Positions 24,044 to 24,545 of a stretch of DNA of 24,545 nucleotides are shown one piece after another. Source of the DNA: JAFTYO01 sp045644765 (GTDB taxonomy: Bacteria; Pseudomonadota; Alphaproteobacteria; RF32; CAG-239); contig JAZRHM010000037.1 in assembly GCA_045644765.1 (NCBI GenBank), positions 1 to 24,545 on the forward strand. The letters run 5' to 3'. The translations under genes and the position numbers were made by a program. Position 1 is the first letter of the stretch. Each line of letters opens with the position of its first letter. A model generated the notes under the pieces. That model saw only the letters and a program-made list of their open reading frames with translations, made no database searches and had not been told where the DNA came from.

Positions 24044-24103
24044 AAACTTGAATATTGTGTATCGCACATTAAGTTATGTATCAAGAGCGACACAGTAGTT
24101 TGA
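24044..24103 (+). repeat. rsh 3'-end repeat, deleted copy (C)
   Basis: Carries the same 90-bp internal deletion as copy B, so B and C descend from one deleted ancestor. The last 33 bases (24071-24103) are identical to A and B; one change (GCACATT for GAACATT) lies upstream. Unlike B, it is followed by the A-type leader. Confidence 0.9.
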
Positions 24104-24270
24104 TTTTCATAGGATGACTAAAATCCATATTACAATATATAACCAAAATTGAATTTAAAATTATATCAGATTAATGAATAAATAATCACTCATTATATTA
24201 ATTTCAATATATTTTTCTTGATATTTGTGAAATATTGTGATATAAGAGGTAAGAGAAATGGAAAAGAATG
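24104..24270 (+). repeat. Leader repeat (copy C)
   Basis: Aligns with 18313-18480. It contains TTGATA (24218-24223), a 17-bp spacer and TATAAG (24241-24246), a GAGG ribosome binding site, and ATG at 24258 beginning a five-codon frame MEKND that stops at once. The promoter may instead drive the gene starting at 24384. Confidence 0.75.
24218..24246 (+). promoter_or_regulatory. Conserved leader promoter, copy C
   Basis: Same -35, -10 and 17-bp spacing as copy A (18429-18457) with a different spacer sequence. It points toward the partial gene at the right edge. Confidence 0.55.
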
Positions 24271-24383
24271 ATTAGCAAGAAATGATATGTGTAACCAAAA
24301 TAGGGTAAAAAGGAGGCAAAATAATCAAGAAAATCCATTTTAAGAAATTTGGTAAAAAAAGAAAATTTAAAATGGAGAACAAG

Positions 24384-24545
24384 ATGTATAATCAATATGA
24401 TAATATGAATAATAATTTGTGGTATAAACCGGAAAAACAATATGATGCGAAAGAAAGATATGAAAAACATCATAGAGAATTTATAAATAAGATAAAAAAT
24501 TATGGTTGGCAAAATGTTCTAAATGGCTATAATCAAACATCGATG
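24384..24545 (+). CDS. Hypothetical protein (partial, runs off right edge)
   Basis: A frame open to the last base (54 codons) begins at ATG 24384 with GGAGA six bases upstream; an in-frame ATG at 24372 lacks such a site. The visible part is very hydrophilic and rich in Asn, Tyr and Lys (MYNQYDNMNNNLWYKPEKQY...), without a signal peptide. It is not recognised. If real, it sits in the cargo position after leader copy C, as the MORN-repeat gene does after copy A, but in the opposite orientation. Composition bias in AT-rich DNA lowers confidence. Confidence 0.5.
   Translation, partial: MYNQYDNMNNNLWYKPEKQYDAKERYEKHHREFINKIKNYGWQNVLNGYNQTSM

Larger units (their letters stand above)
23728..24383. 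other. Gene-free stretch made of module remnants
   Basis: After the terminator, nearly the whole interval consists of second copies of sequences seen between rsh and the DUF2062 gene: a truncated leader (23791-23850), the 3' half of the small membrane-protein gene with a frameshift (23851-23997), an AT-rich spacer, rsh-repeat copy C (24044-24103) and a full leader with promoter (24104-24270). The last ~110 bp (24271-24383) have no match in the window. Confidence 0.75.

Noticed and set aside
24204..24512. 102-codon minus-strand frame, very hydrophobic
   Set aside because: It runs antisense through the conserved leader promoter and the partial plus-strand gene; its hydrophobicity is what AT-rich complement gives (Phe, Ile, Leu from A-rich plus strand) and it has no ribosome binding site.

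Overview
The window is AT-rich (roughly one-third GC by eye) and reads as the chromosome of an alphaproteobacterium. Three things support this: a GcrA cell-cycle regulator, an IalB-type exported protein, and the order rpoZ - rsh (RelA/SpoT) - DUF2062 - acpS that is familiar from that class. TGA is used as a stop and Trp is TGG, so the genetic code looks standard. A Pmp-type adhesin, an orphan type IV pilin-like protein and palindromic repeats recall host-associated, uncultured gut alphaproteobacteria; that placement is inference. No rRNA, tRNA, CRISPR array or transposase was seen.

Layout. 1-1543 (minus): the N-terminal part of a large exported protein with ten GGAI/FxxN repeats, running off the left edge. 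1544-2376: no gene, but dense in repeats: a possible invertible segment bounded by 18-bp inverted repeats just upstream of the adhesin, two ~100-bp palindromic elements and three 36-bp tandem units. 2377-3606 (minus): CCA-adding enzyme. 3709-8094 (plus): IalB-like protein, rlmN, a pilin-like gene and recG. 8096-8443 (minus): a short inorganic pyrophosphatase. 8575-10300 (plus): an unknown gene and a PHP-domain phosphoesterase. 14109-10344 (minus): a compact run gcrA - mutT-like - galE - terC-like - proline iminopeptidase-like. 14266-15504 (plus): an unknown exported protein. 15590-18307 (plus): rpoZ and rsh.

The unusual part is 18163-24545. The conserved rsh - DUF2062 junction is interrupted by about 3.65 kb carrying a 913-residue protein with 32 tandem 19-residue MORN/YwqK-like repeats (minus) and a small membrane protein (plus). 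The insert is flanked by perfect 33-bp direct repeats made of the last bases of rsh. A third copy lies downstream of acpS and an unknown gene, next to a frameshifted remnant of the membrane-protein gene. Two of the copies are followed by the same promoter, ribosome binding site and ATGGAAA start, then by unrelated sequence. The pattern suggests a module of the form rsh-3'-end / leader / cargo / membrane protein that has been duplicated and partly deleted, using the 3' end of rsh as its junction.

The recognised genes are mostly housekeeping: tRNA maturation, rRNA methylation, recombination repair, stringent response and phosphopantetheinyl transfer. Cell-surface and exported proteins and the rsh-linked module are the accessory, fast-changing fraction.
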